Shown here piece by piece: positions 1-10,555 of a stretch of 64,000 nt of DNA (its first letter is position 1; each line of letters begins with the position of its first letter). The DNA lies in NCBI GenBank assembly GCA_030435675.1, contig CM059623.1:11502092-11566091 (forward strand). The letters are read 5' to 3'. The notes under the pieces are model-generated. The model searched no databases. It was given only the letters and a program-made list of their open reading frames with translations, and had not been told where the DNA came from. The translations under genes were made by a program, and so were the position numbers. Source of the stretch: Steinernema hermaphroditum. Its lineage: Eukaryota > Nematoda > Chromadorea > Rhabditida > Steinernematidae.

Positions 1-1
1 C

Positions 2-300
2 ACTGGAGCGGGGACGACCTTCGCGCAGTTCTCATCAAGTCGAATCGATGGAATCGCCGAAATCGTGTCAAAAAAGCGCCGGCGGGGGTTCGGAGGACGA
101 AGAAGAAGTCGACGGAACGACTCGGCGACCGTTGGGACGTCGCGCGGGCAACGGCGATTACCGTCGGGTCAGTGTGTGGCGGACGTCCGCGCGGACTCAA
201 CGGCGCGGTGACAGCGCCAGGCGGTGGCGCTCGGCCGACCGCAATCCCGGTGGCGACGGACGGAGGGACGGACGAACAATAGGCGACATATGTAGGAACT
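2..300 (+). other. GC-rich segment, possible exon of a gene cut by the window edge
   Basis: This segment is clearly richer in CG than what follows. All three forward frames stay open for at least 200 bases. One starts with ATG at position 48 and gives an acidic run (SEDEEEVDG). Another is open from the left edge and gives an Arg/Ser-rich stretch (KKRRRGFGGRRRSRR). A GTCAGT donor-like site lies at about position 168. It could be a first or internal exon of a plus-strand gene, or a CpG-rich promoter. No domain is recognisable and I cannot choose the frame. Confidence 0.25.
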
Positions 301-911
301 GAAGGGATTTCCGGTAGCTAGATCGGAGTGGTATTGGAGTGGTTTGGATGTGGGGAGAAGTGCGTATTGATGCGCAGAGCGTGGAAGTACGAGGGTACCC
401 CTCGATGTTCGAATCATGAAGAGTGTGGCCCTAATAAACGATCACATCTATGCGCGTCCCTGAAGCCACAATTAGCTGCACAAGTAAGGAATAGCCAAGA
501 ATGTCGTAGGAGGCTCTAGATGAACCGGCTATTACCAGTTTTGGATCTCTGTGGAAGGTGTATTTTGCGTGGAAGGTATATTCATTAACTACTTACAAGC
601 ACCATATACAGTTAGACAATATAAATCTTGCAGTAGCTTGCTTTCTCGAACAGTTCCTCTCTCGTCCAATCTGCGAAGTTCTCTGCGCTGTTCCTATCCA
701 GCGATCTACTAGAGACGGCGATGACCAGAAAACGCCACGTGAACTCGGGGTGTTGGAGCTTCCAAAACCGCCACATGGGCACATTGGGCTAAAAGGTTGT
801 GATCAGAACAGTTTCTTGTCCACACATTCGGTCAAATTGTTCTTCGATTTCATGACAACAAACGCGACTTCATGCTAATGGTCCAGTAGCGGTACAAACA
901 ACAAGTTTCCA
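301..911. other. Intergenic stretch
   Basis: Short open frames here lack composition bias, splice-consistent partners or recognisable motifs. I see no gene, RNA or repeat. Confidence 0.4.
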
Positions 912-1880
912 CTAGCCTACCAACTGAAAAGACACGAAAAAAAAAACAAATGCACCATAAGGGATAGAGCATCTTTTTAAAAGTGACCAGCATACCCATT
1001 TATACAGTCCACTGCGCCTACGACGTCGGCTCATTTCATAGTATCCTTCAATTTCTTTCAGCACAATGTCGTCAATCCATTTCGAGAGTTGTCCCAGCGA
1101 TTCATGAACGATTTCTTCAAAAGGAAATGCGTTCAGTGCTCGGAAATTATTGGCTTTGTGCGAATCTATTTTGATCTCCTTCTTCGTAGGCACTAGCTTC
1201 TCGTCGCCCAGGTTCATCCATGTTGTGACCAATTGTGTGGCCAACGTGAATTCTCTGTCCAGCTCTCGGTTTCTTATGCATCTGAGATATTTGCTGCTTG
1301 GGCTCCGAAGGAAGGCGAAAACGGAGTCAATCTCGGGTTCACGGATCAAAGCAGTCATCAAAGTCGGGCTACGGAGAACTTCGGATATTTCGTCGGTGAA
1401 AGGTGTTGTAATCGAGTACGAAGCTATGTGATGACAAAAACGGAGATAGCGCTTGAATACGTTGAAGTTGGAAATGGTGTCGGGGGTCCATTCTTCTGCA
1501 TTATGATTGGTTATAAGTACGGTTCGATTCGGGACTTGGAGGAATAACTTCAAAAGCTGCTCGAAATCTTGCGTCGACATCTCTTTTCGATATTGATAAA
1601 GATCGGATCTTCCGAAGGTGACTTTGAAGCTGGTTATTTGTTTCGAATACTTCAAAAGAGCGGAGAGGTCTTCATAGTTTGGCTGGTAATTGGGATCGTA
1701 GGCGCGTACTGTAAAGCGGATTTTATCGCTGACGTGGACCACCACTTTGAAACTCTTCGCCTTATACGACTGCGCCAAACGACAAACAACGCCAGAAAGT
1801 TCAGAGAAGTTTTCTGCTCTGTGACTGATTTGACTGGTTTGAAAGAGATGGTCGTAGAAGGCGACAGGAAGTTCGTCCAT
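912..1880 (-). CDS. MDxxPxxF-family protein (nematode-type, F-box-associated-like), copy 1
   Basis: This is a single uninterrupted frame of 322 residues, read from ATG at 1880. I chose that start, and not the longer upstream extension, because MDELPVAFYDHLF matches the start of the protein at 24677-25738 (MDSIPPAFYDELF) and the start of the one at 60141-61214 (MDCVPATFIENV). Shared features with copy 2 include an early ELSG...VxRxA segment, a central 'PNRTV' followed by 'NFNxFKxYLxxCH', and a late 'LSxWxxxxV' segment. The last ~45 residues carry an Arg run and then a hydrophobic, aromatic tail that could be membrane-associated. The arrangement resembles lineage-expanded nematode families related to F-box-associated proteins, but no F-box is visible, so function is unknown. 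It has no introns, unlike most neighbours. Confidence 0.75.
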   Translation of the reverse strand: MDELPVAFYDHLFQTSQISHRAENFSELSGVVCRLAQSYKAKSFKVVVHVSDKIRFTVRAYDPNYQPNYEDLSALLKYSKQITSFKVTFGRSDLYQYRKEMSTQDFEQLLKLFLQVPNRTVLITNHNAEEWTPDTISNFNVFKRYLRFCHHIASYSITTPFTDEISEVLRSPTLMTALIREPEIDSVFAFLRSPSSKYLRCIRNRELDREFTLATQLVTTWMNLGDEKLVPTKKEIKIDSHKANNFRALNAFPFEEIVHESLGQLSKWIDDIVLKEIEGYYEMSRRRRRSGLYKWVCWSLLKRCSIPYGAFVFFFVSFQLVG

Positions 1881-2975
1881 TTTTGAGGCAATCTGAAATG
1901 AGCACTGCTGTTGATTTTCGGCATCTAACAAAGAAAGTGAACAGAAATTAATAATGGCGAAATATTCCAAACACGACTCTCGTTTAGTAGTGCATAACTG
2001 ATAGCTGTGTGCCTCAACGATCGATAAGAGTTGACTGTTTGCATAACCTGTGATGGTGGAGCACGGCAAATCAGATGAGTCATTATCGGAGTGGCTGGAG
2101 GTGAAGACTTCGGAGCTGCAGTGAGCTTGAACATGAGCTGCGGGTGGAGTCGGATGGAGCCGTAATCTTCGAACATACATAAGTGATCTGGGGCGCGTAA
2201 CTCGGATGCGCCGATCGCTAATTGCATTGTCACATCGCAGGTGTGAGGCTTAGACTTTACGAATTCATAGTGCACCCAAAGTGCATCCACAGTATGCAAA
2301 AAGTTCCCTCGCGGAATGTCATCTCAATCCATCACCGTACAACTTCTTCGACCTGGTTACCGAACAATTCAGCTGGGCGACGAATTCTCCCCGCCCGAGT
2401 GTGGAGTACCTTGAGACTCATAAGGAAATGAGACATATAAGGAAAAATCCCCTAAGTGACCGACTGAAGTCGAGTTGAAAAGTACTACACACGTACAGGG
2501 TGGTCGGAAAATACTGTACATAAGTCATGAAAACACCTGTAATGTTTTACACAATGTAGGAAATCTGCTTTATACACCATTTGATAGAGCAGGAAATTTC
2601 TAAATAAGACATGATCACTTGTATTCAAGACGACTTCTTTTCAAGGCGATACAGGCGAAGAGCCGCTTCTGGAAATTTTCCAAAATTCACACTACCGTTG
2701 CGTGGCTATCGGCTTATACCCACATCTGACCATATGAAAACCTTCGAAAGGTACGTGAGTGCGTGTGTGAGTTTAGTCATTGTTCGCTGTACCTATGAAC
2801 CAGTTGCCTACCATATTTACATCAACTGATCCTCCTCCTCCTGATTGTGTTTCTTTGCATCTTTGGCTCTTTGGCTCAGTCTGTTTGAACGAGGTGTGCA
2901 ATCGCCATGATTGGACTAATACCGAACTGTGGCTCCCCAGTGTATTCATTTTTGAAAGACAAACAGTTCATTACA
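1881..2975. other. Intergenic stretch
   Basis: This is AT-rich DNA between two minus-strand genes. It should hold the promoter of the 912-1880 gene (upstream = higher coordinates). I see no clear TATA box, repeat or RNA gene. Confidence 0.4.
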
Positions 2976-4032
2976 CTACACCCTGCACACCTCGTCCAAA
3001 CACTTCTCTAGAACTTGCATGCAGTCACTCATAAGCGCTTCAGCCGCTTTCTTCGCCGCTTCGTTCTCAGCGATGATCTGCCGGAGCGAGTGGTGAATCT
3101 CGGTGAACATGCTCTGGGCGGCCGAGTTCTTGGCGGCTTTCTTGCTTATTGCCTGTGCCTTCGTCTCTCTATTGTGACACACACAGACGATCTCGAAGGT
3201 GCCGTCTTCTTTTCGCTCTTCGGCGTACTGTGGAAGGATACACTTCGCCTGTTGACATCTGGAGAAACCGATAGATCATGGAAGCAATATTCATGCTTAC
3301 AATTCGTTCAGATTCCCAATCCAGTTGTCCTCAGCATTGAGGGCTTTGGCATTCTTCGGCTCGGGCACACAATCGAACACATATTGATAGGCCTCTTCTT
3401 TTGTGGCTCCTGGAATACCGTAATCCTGGTGAGATCCGTCCATGATGATTTGCCGGAGTACTTCTGCAGCTGCTATATGGCGCGCCTCTTGCGCCAAGCG
3501 CGCTTTTCCTATGCCTATTCGGCTTCCCACTTTGCAGGTTACCTGGAAGGTCTGCTTCTTGTCCTAAAGGTAGACGTCAGAGTTGTGAGAAATCGAGGGA
3601 CGCCTACGTCATCGCTCGAAATGATGGCAGTTTCGTAGACGGGCGAGCATCGGAACATTCGTCGAGAACCTTCTTCGAGCAGCGTTTTGCACGTCTTTTT
3701 CAGCTCCGGCATCTGTTCTGTCACTCTTATCGAGATCGACGTTGAGGGCGCTGGAGCGTCGCGGGACAGGCCCATTTTGTAGTCGAAGTCATTACGAGGA
3801 ATCACCTAAAGAACAATGCTGATGCGTCGGAGATGTGGAGTACAGCGGCCGTTTTGGGCGGGACAGGGTTCACCTCTTAAAGGTTGACTCGAATACGATT
3901 TAAGTAACATCATACTGATGAACAAAAGAGCATACTTACTGTGATCTTATGTCCCAGTTCGCGCGCCACCGTTTCAGCGTCCGTGAACAGGTCCTCGTAC
4001 TCGGCGAATCCTCTCCCCTCGTCGCCACTCAT
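2976..4032 (-). CDS. Two-dsRBD protein (RDE-4/TARBP2-like)
   Basis: There are four exons with consistent phase: 3940-4032, 3608-3805, 3301-3563 and 2976-3258. The introns are 134, 44 and 42 bp. The product is about 278 residues, starting MSGDEGRGFAEYEDLF. dsRBD1 (about residues 58-125) contains PVYET...FQVTCKVG and then GIGKARLAQEARHIAAAEVL. dsRBD2 (about 165-235) contains NELCQQAK, PQYAEE, DGTFEIVCVC and the canonical RNA-contacting ISKKAAKNSAAQSM. dsRBD1 lacks the KKxAK signature (RLAQEA in its place), so dsRBD2 probably carries most of the dsRNA affinity. The C-terminal ~40 residues form a charged, Ala-rich helix ending with several Cys. Tandem dsRBD proteins of this size act as Dicer partners (RDE-4, TARBP2, R2D2). 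That role is inferred from architecture. The match to dsRBD is strong; orthology to RDE-4 is not tested. Confidence 0.85.
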
Positions 4033-4400
4033 CTTAACTCACAAGCCGTCGTATTTTACAGGAGTTGAGAAAACAGATCTGAATTCACCATCATCATCTT
4101 TCAGCGGAAGCGACGTCACAGTGAGTCTGTAAATATCTCACGTTCGTGCTCTCTCTCATGGAAACGTGGGAAGGCGATGATCACTGCTTGTTTGTGATAG
4201 CCCGCAAAGCTGAGCAAAGTTGATTCCTAGTGGATCTTTCCTGGATTCGAGATAGGGATTGACACAGGTGTGGCACACAAGCGCAATATTTCGAAACGGC
4301 GAATAAGGCCGATGTTTGCCTATAATTACCTCTGCCAACCAACACCGAATAAGCTATACACCATCAGGTATAACAACGAAACTGGCCCTCAATGTACCGA
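4033..4400. other. Intergenic stretch
   Basis: This holds the presumed promoter of the dsRBD gene and the boundary of the cathepsin duplication. I see no gene. Confidence 0.4.
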
Positions 4401-4493
4401 GATAACATGCTCTCAATCTACTACCCAGTCTGTACACTTCTTCTGAATTAGTTCCCTGTTCAATGAGTGCGAAAAGAAGAATGTAAGGAACAC

Positions 4494-4499
4494 TTTATT
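4494..4499 (-). terminator. Polyadenylation signal of the cathepsin pseudogene
   Basis: AATAAA on the minus strand, about 35 bp past the stop. It is conserved with the signal of the intact copy at 31648-31653. Confidence 0.6.
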
Positions 4500-5079
4500 G
4501 CCACAACTAACTGGAACACAAACTCTCAATTTTACGCCTTGAAGTTCGGATTTTCGAAACCAGCCAGCTTCTCGGTCACGGTATAACGGTTGCCTTTGAA
4601 AAGAATGAGAAGGATGGAGAAGAAGACGATGAAGAAGCCGATGACGACGATCGACGTGAAATCCACTCGAATCACTATGGTATAGCTGTCCTCACTAACC
4701 ACAGGCTCCATAGATTCTGTAGGAGTGTCATCCGACTTGACCACCGGGTAAACGGCGACAGAAGCGATTCCGCAGTGATTGTCGCGGTTGCGGGCCATCC
4801 GAATGTATCCCCCGTCGGCCCACTCAGTGCCCCAGCTGTTCTTTACGATCCAGAAGTCGCCTTCCACGGGGTCGGTACCATATCCCACGACGAGGACCGC
4901 GTGGTCCAGCTGGTGGTCGGAGCACTCGGGTTCGTAGTAGACCCCTTTGCCAGCGAACTGGAAGCTTCTGTGGCTGGCGTCGATGGCGACGGAGATCGGT
5001 CCCACAGTGGCCACGGCAGCCTTCAGTGCCTCCTCGTCGCCCTCGGGGATCATCACCATTCCGTCGTCCGTGGCCCCTA

Positions 5080-5433
<354 letters not shown>

Positions 5434-5514
5434 TTACTGTGTGTAGCCTTAAAAGTCTCCCAGTCGTCGTGAGGGTCTAGTGTGATCTTCAAAGAGTTGG
5501 CGATTCCGAGGATA

Positions 5515-5522
5515 GTGGTGAT
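5515..5522. repeat. Left 8-bp target-site duplication of the hAT-like element
   Basis: GTGGTGAT immediately precedes the left terminal repeat and is repeated exactly at 6959-6966. An 8-bp duplication is the hAT hallmark. The uninterrupted gene copy (about 30398, opposite strand) has a closely similar single site. Confidence 0.9.
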
Positions 5523-5629
5523 CAGAGATGGGAACGAGTCCGAAAACGAGTCCGGACTCGTTGGTCCGGACTCGAGACTCGAGACTCGGACTCGGACTCG
5601 ATGGGTTTTTCGGGATCGAGTCCGGACTC

Positions 5630-5944
5630 GGACTCGGACTCGATAGAAATTTTGAAACGAGTCCGGACTCGGACTCGGACTCGTTTGGAATTCAGAAACG
5701 AGTCCGGACTCGGACTCGGACTCGTTTGGGAATCAGAAACGAGTCCGGACTCGGACTCGGACTCGATAGAAATTTTGAAACGAGTCCGGACTCGGACTCG
5801 GACTCGTTTGGAATTCAGAAACGAGTCCGGACTCGGACTCGGACTCGTTTGGGAATCAGAAACGAGTCCGGACTCGGACTCGGACTCGATAGGAATTTTG
5901 AAACGAGTCCGGACTCGGACTCGTTTGAAAATCCGGAAACGAGT
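5630..5944. repeat. Left minisatellite array (41-bp GACTCG units)
   Basis: There are about seven tandem units. Each contains the 14-bp palindrome CGAGTCCGGACTCG followed by further GGACTCG steps. Spacers alternate between GATAGAAATTTTGAAA, TTTGGAATTCAGAAA and TTTGGGAATCAGAAA. Confidence 0.95.
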
Positions 5945-6118
5945 CCCGTCGCGCCACACCTTCAGTGGCAACGGGCGGTTACGGTCGACCGTTTGCGCGC
6001 GCGTTCATCTGAGTTTTGCAGCTATTGTTTGCTGCGTATCATTTTCAAGTACTTTTGCGCCCATTCGACCCAATTGGGACACCCGGAAGCCGTAGTCCCA
6101 CCACCGCTGACAACAAGA

Positions 6119-6385
6119 TGTCCGACGCCCAATGCTACGTGAGATGTCATCCCGAAAGTCGCCGACGCTCTGAGGACACCAATACTGAAAAATTTCAGCT
6201 AATAATGGAGGATGGACTTGATGCTATCTCAACTGGCAGTCGTGAAGAAGAGCCGGACTCTACGTCGCACTCGGGCTCCCAGTCGACGCCAACAGAAGAC
6301 AATGTTACCGTCCCGGTATTCATTAGTGTTGGTGGACAGAAGCGCAAGGATCGCAATCTGCAACTCTTCCGCCAAAATTTGCAAT
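6119..6385 (+). pseudogene. Truncated 5' end of a transposase-like gene inside the hAT element
   Basis: A short coding-like stretch lies between the two arrays. An ATG at 6119 opens MSDAQCYV. A GTGAGA...TTTCAG segment (about 6138-6198) could be an intron. After it an ATG at 6205 opens MEDGLDAIS followed by an acidic Ser/Thr-rich run and VPVFISVGGQKRKDR. It then runs into the GACTCG array and stops resembling protein. Position and Lys/Arg motif fit the N-terminus of a hAT or BED-type transposase whose body was lost. This is inference, because no catalytic region remains. Confidence 0.45.
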
Positions 6386-6389
6386 TCAG

Positions 6390-6940
6390 ACTCGTTTTGG
6401 ACTCGAGTCCGGGAAAATTTTTCGAGTCCGGACTCGGACTCGGATTCGTTTCTGAATCGCAAACGAGTCCGGACTCGGACTCGGACTCGATAGGAATTTT
6501 GAAACGAGTCCGGACTCGGACTCGGACTCGTTTGGGAATCAGAAACGAGTCCGGACTCGGACTCGGACTCGTTTGGAATTCAGAAACGAGTCCGGACTCG
6601 GACTCGGACTCGATAGAAATTTTGAAACGAGTCCGGACTCGGACTCGGACTCGTTTGGAATTCAGAAACGAGTCCGGACTCGGACTCGGACTCGTTTGGA
6701 ATTCAGAAACGAGTCCGGACTCGGACTCGGACTCGTTTGGAATTCAGAAACGAGTCCGGACTCGGACTCGGACTCGATAGAAATTTTGAAACGAGTCCGG
6801 ACTCGGACTCGGACTCGTTTGGAATTCAGAAACGAGTCCGGACTCGGACTCGATAGAAATTTTGAAACGAGTCCGGACTCGGACTCGGACTCGTTTGGAA
6901 TTCAGAAACGAGTCCGGACTCGGACTCGTTTGGATTTCGG
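6390..6940. repeat. Right minisatellite array (41-bp GACTCG units)
   Basis: About thirteen units of the same 41-bp repeat as the left array, with mixed spacer types. It ends just inside the right terminal inverted repeat. Confidence 0.95.
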
Positions 6941-6958
6941 ACTCGTTTCCTATCTCTG

Positions 6959-6966
6959 GTGGTGAT
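6959..6966. repeat. Right 8-bp target-site duplication of the hAT-like element
   Basis: GTGGTGAT is identical to 5515-5522. Confidence 0.9.
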
Positions 6967-7390
6967 GATGTAGAGAGTCTTCATGGCAGAGCTGTAGTCT
7001 CCAGGCAGGTGTGAACATGATGGTAAAGAGGTTTTAGAGCATTTATAGCTAAAAGAGCAATGCATGGCCGGCGCCTAGCCATGCCAAAGTGCGAAAAGCG
7101 ATGCCGCATGACCTCTCTGATATCCTTCACGAAATTTATCGCCCAGGGGACCGTACTCCGACCTCCGACCGCGCCTCAATGTAAAGCTCAAACTCGAAAG
7201 TCTGCACTGCTGATGGATCTCGCTGTGCTACCCCATATCGACACCCTAGGATTCAGCATTTAGTCTGCCCGTCCGACAAAGTGATACGTATTCAAAGTGC
7301 AATAGATTTATGGATCAAGCAGATTTATGTGAAAGAACACTTCATATCGTGCATTATCGGGGACAGGACTACTCACGCCACTGAGAGACA

Positions 7391-8415
7391 CTAGAATTGC
7401 TGAAGGGCTTCCTGGACCCTTTTTCCGAACAGCTCAACGTTGTTGGATTTATGGACGTTCTTCAAAATGCCCTCAACAACAACATCTGCGATACTGTAGG
7501 CATCAGCTGTGCCAAGAGAATCCCATCGGCTCAAGAAAGAGCTGGCTTCGCGCATCAGCTTGTCTTGAGAGACGAGGCCATCGATGACATCGTTCGCCTT
7601 CGTCAGCCATCGATCCGATTGGAGCGCCAACAGAGGGAATGCATCCGAGTATAGACCCAAGCACTCTCCGATGAACTGCCAGAAGTTGACTCTGTCCCGG
7701 ATCGTTTCTGTGGTGCCGTTGCGTTCTATAGTGGCGCGGAAGAATTCTGAAATCGGCACAGATGATCATATGTTACATGCTGAATGCGCTTACTTTGGTT
7801 AGGAACAAACTTGATGTTGAATGCCTTTGAAGCAGCCAAAGTCTCGGCATTCTCCATCCAACAGGAGTCGGCCGGGGTGCATTCGATCTGCAAAGAGCCC
7901 CAAGAGGCTTTCTCGGGAATGTCCAGTTCGAGGAAGCGAGGAGGAGTGCAGCAAGGGATGGACTGTCCAACATCCCTCGGTGTCGGCTTCCCGTCCTTGA
8001 TTCCACATGGAACGTCATTTGCTTTGCGAGGCGGTGCTGCTTCCTTCTTTGTCGCTTTCTCGGCCTTTTTCGCTGCTTTCTTCTTCTTAGCATCTTCAGC
8101 GTTGGAATTCTCGAGGACACGTTGTTGGAGAGATTTTGTTAGGGCAGTTATACGCTTAATGAGGGCAATCTGCTGTTCCAGCAAACTGTCAGCCGTTAGG
8201 CCATCATTCGAAGAAACCACGGAAACTGATGGAAGATCTTCTGATGGCGTGAAGTCTTGGTGGTAGCTCAGCGTACGGTACATGATACCTTTGGCGGCCA
8301 CAACCTTGGTAAGACCCGAATGAGGTGCCACGTAATACATTTTGTCAGCGGCAAGAGTTGTAGTGGACAAGACAAACAAATACAATAAGTGTTGGTTGGT
8401 TTGAATTTGCGACAA
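7391..8415 (-). CDS. Secreted protein with Lys/Ala coiled-coil, unrecognised
   Basis: There are two exons, 7794-8415 and 7391-7746, joined over a 47-bp intron, giving 325 residues. The start MSQIQTNQHLLYLFVLSTTTLA is a typical signal peptide. Then come a Ser-rich region, a coiled-coil-like stretch (residues ~75-135) with the KKKKAAKKAEKATKKEA run, and a Cys-containing segment (VPCGIKDGK, IPCCTPPRF, IECTPADSCW). The second exon (KFFRATIERNGTTETIRDRV...) is helical and without Cys. The two regions look like separate domains. I do not recognise the family. Secretion or the extracellular matrix is the likely location. Only the signal peptide and splice phase are firm. Confidence 0.75.
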
Positions 8416-9200
8416 ATATATGCATCTATGCTAGATTTTCGCACCTCAGCATTGCGTTTGCGCATTGTTCTGGTATCGTAGTGTTTAAGGTAGTGCATCG
8501 GTTTTTACATTTTGAATAGTAAGCAAAGGAGAGGACTCAACTCTTTAGACTCCCAAATTTGCGATCTGTATGATAAAACCATTCTGTGGGCAGCAATTCT
8601 ACGTAGACGCGCCGGAACATTGCTGAATCGCCAGCCGAGCCAATAATGATCTCCCCATACCACTTCACTGTACTCCACTGCCAACGCAATCGTAATCAGC
8701 TTTTCGACTGACACTGTCCATAGTCACGTTCGGCTCTGATGCCGTGCCCTTGGCCGATCGAGCAAATACAAAGAGCGATTTCAGTTTTTTGATTTGACTT
8801 CATAGTCGAGGCCACGACCAACGCAACCGCCAGCCTATCCAAAGAAGGAAGAGAAGCAGTGACCATGGTGATCTATGGCCTTTCGTTGTTCATTATGAGA
8901 TATCTTCCATGGCGAATGCCATTGATTCAAATGAAGTGAACATGAAAGAGACTCGTAGAGTGATTTCAGTTTTTAAACTTGATTTTATAGTGGAGGTGAT
9001 CAACCGTACGAGCATTAGGGAGACGGAGGATACGCTTGAGAGATGATATCGTGAAGATTGAGAGAGATGACATCTGACAGACTACTGCAGAGAGATGACA
9101 TCGCGAAGACTGTAGGAACCTGGCACTGACAGACTACTGCAGCAAATTTACCGTTTTCATCTTGGTGCAGCAGAGGAACGGTCCTTAGCAGAGTATCCGA
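8416..9200. repeat. Intergenic stretch with short direct repeats
   Basis: Two diverged copies of a segment starting 'AGAGYGATTTCAGTTTTT' lie near 8771 and 8955. CTGACAGACTACTGCAG occurs exactly twice (9074-9090 and 9126-9142), next to repeated AGAGATGACATC. No gene is seen. Confidence 0.6.
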
Positions 9201-10101
9201 TCAACCTCCACAGCAACCACAGGCTCCGAAAAGGCGCACATCGCACATCATTCTTCTACAGTCGTGGGATCCGTACTTCTTCAGTTCTTCTTCTGCATAA
9301 ATGCACCACCTATACGTTTCATCCACTCGTTCGTTTCTCTTCATTTCACGCGTCAAGGATTTAATTATGAATTCATTAGCGATCTTCTTATCCTTTCGAG
9401 AAAACGTATAGGGATCGGAGATTCTGACGAAGATTGGTTGACCGAATTCTTGAAAAAGTCTTTTGTTCACGCTGCTATAACATCGATCTTTACTAAAGCC
9501 ATACGAACTCGTGATTTACCTCTCCAACTTTGAGTAATTAAGGCCCATGAAGCTGGTACGACCCGAACGCTCGACGCTAATTGTAAAGATAAGTTTTTCA
9601 TCATCATACTCGTAACTGGAGGCGGCAATCCTATGATCTGGTGACCAGAAATGGGATCTTTTCTTCACCTCCCCATTCACATATCGCTCGATGAAGTATT
9701 TGACAAAGTAGCGGTGATCTTCGGGTTTGGACACGTGAAGGAAAACGAGATAGTTCTTGTCGCGAACCAAAGAGAATATCCACATCTGACCGTTGATTCT
9801 CTGGATTGAGATGTAGACCAAGGGCAAGTGCTCGGTTTCCGAAGGGAGTTTCACGACTTTGTCGAACAACGACGAGAAGTGATGGACATTGAACTCCACT
9901 TGAATCAGCAACTTCCTCGGATGTTCTTTCAGAGCCTGTAATTTGAGCGTTGGCAAATTTCGGGCGATTCTGATAAGAGGCCGCCACAAAATGCATGTAT
10001 GTAAAATCAAAGAGAGGGTTTTTTTTCCATGTATAAAGGAAGCTATAAAGGAAGGTGGACAGGTTGTCATGCAGGAACGCAATGTAATCCCAAAATCTCA
10101 T
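9201..10101 (-). CDS. Unrecognised ~260-aa family, copy A
   Basis: There are three exons in phase: 9988-10101, 9520-9935 and 9201-9471. The introns are 52 and 48 bp. The first exon encodes MRFWDYIAFLHDN and an aromatic stretch that may be a membrane or signal segment. The body shares clear similarity with the plus-strand gene at 15447-16266: ALKxxPRK, a KLPSxxxHxPLVxxxxQ region, SKPEDHRYFVKYFIERY, and VNKRLFQEFGQP after the same intron position. The tail has EELKKYGSHDCRRMMC and ends in a Cys/Gly-rich GACGCCGG. I do not know the family. Conservation of the intron position and phase with copy B shows both are real genes from one duplication. Confidence 0.75.
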
Positions 10102-10555
10102 CGGCCCGTAAACACCCTTCTGCAGAGAAACTGCAGAGAAGTATTAGTCGTGCATGCCTCAAAAGTAAAGTAGAAAGCCACCAAAGATGTCTTTGGCCAG
10201 CCGTTCACAACTCGTCCCCTTTTCTGCTTTTATCTGATTATGATTATACAGTTGGCGTTCATCTACCGGGTAGCTAGGTATACAAATCTGTCAATTTTTT
10301 TTTCAAAATTGTTCCCTGGTAACTAGTGCGCAAAAAATATGACCTTGTACCCATAGAGAAAAGATGCCGGCCATCACTTTGTCGGTCATTGAAATAGCCG
10401 CATCTCCTGGTGGAACTGATCTTGGTTATTTTCGGATCTATTTCGGATTTCGGATCAGAAAATACAGACAAGAAACCTGATTTTGTGCGGCTAATTCTAT
10501 CTAAAGTGGCCTTGTCTATCCACCTCATCAGGGAGGGCACCAAAACCTTCCTGGT

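Larger units (their letters stand above)
5523..6958. mobile_element. Non-autonomous hAT-like DNA transposon with internal minisatellite
   Basis: The ends are inverted repeats of about 17 bp: CAGAGATGGGAACGAG at left, and the complement of CAGAGATAGGAAACGAG at right. They are bounded by a perfect 8-bp duplication (GTGGTGAT). Both flanks of the interior are arrays of a 41-bp unit built on CGAGTCCGGACTCGGACTCG, alternating with GATAGAAATTTTGAAA or TTTGGAATTCAGAAA spacers. The middle (about 5945-6385) is unique and resembles the 5' part of a transposase gene. No full transposase is present, so movement would need a helper. The insertion lies in exon 1 of the cathepsin copy. TIR start, TSD length and a clean empty site in the paralogue make the hAT assignment strong. 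Confidence 0.9.

Noticed and set aside
5522..6965. Long open frames through the GACTCG arrays giving SPDSDSDS or RVRTRTRT repeats on both strands
   Set aside because: The 41-bp unit has no stops in several frames at once, so the frames are a by-product of the repeat. They run through both TIR-proximal arrays without a plausible start, domain or codon bias.
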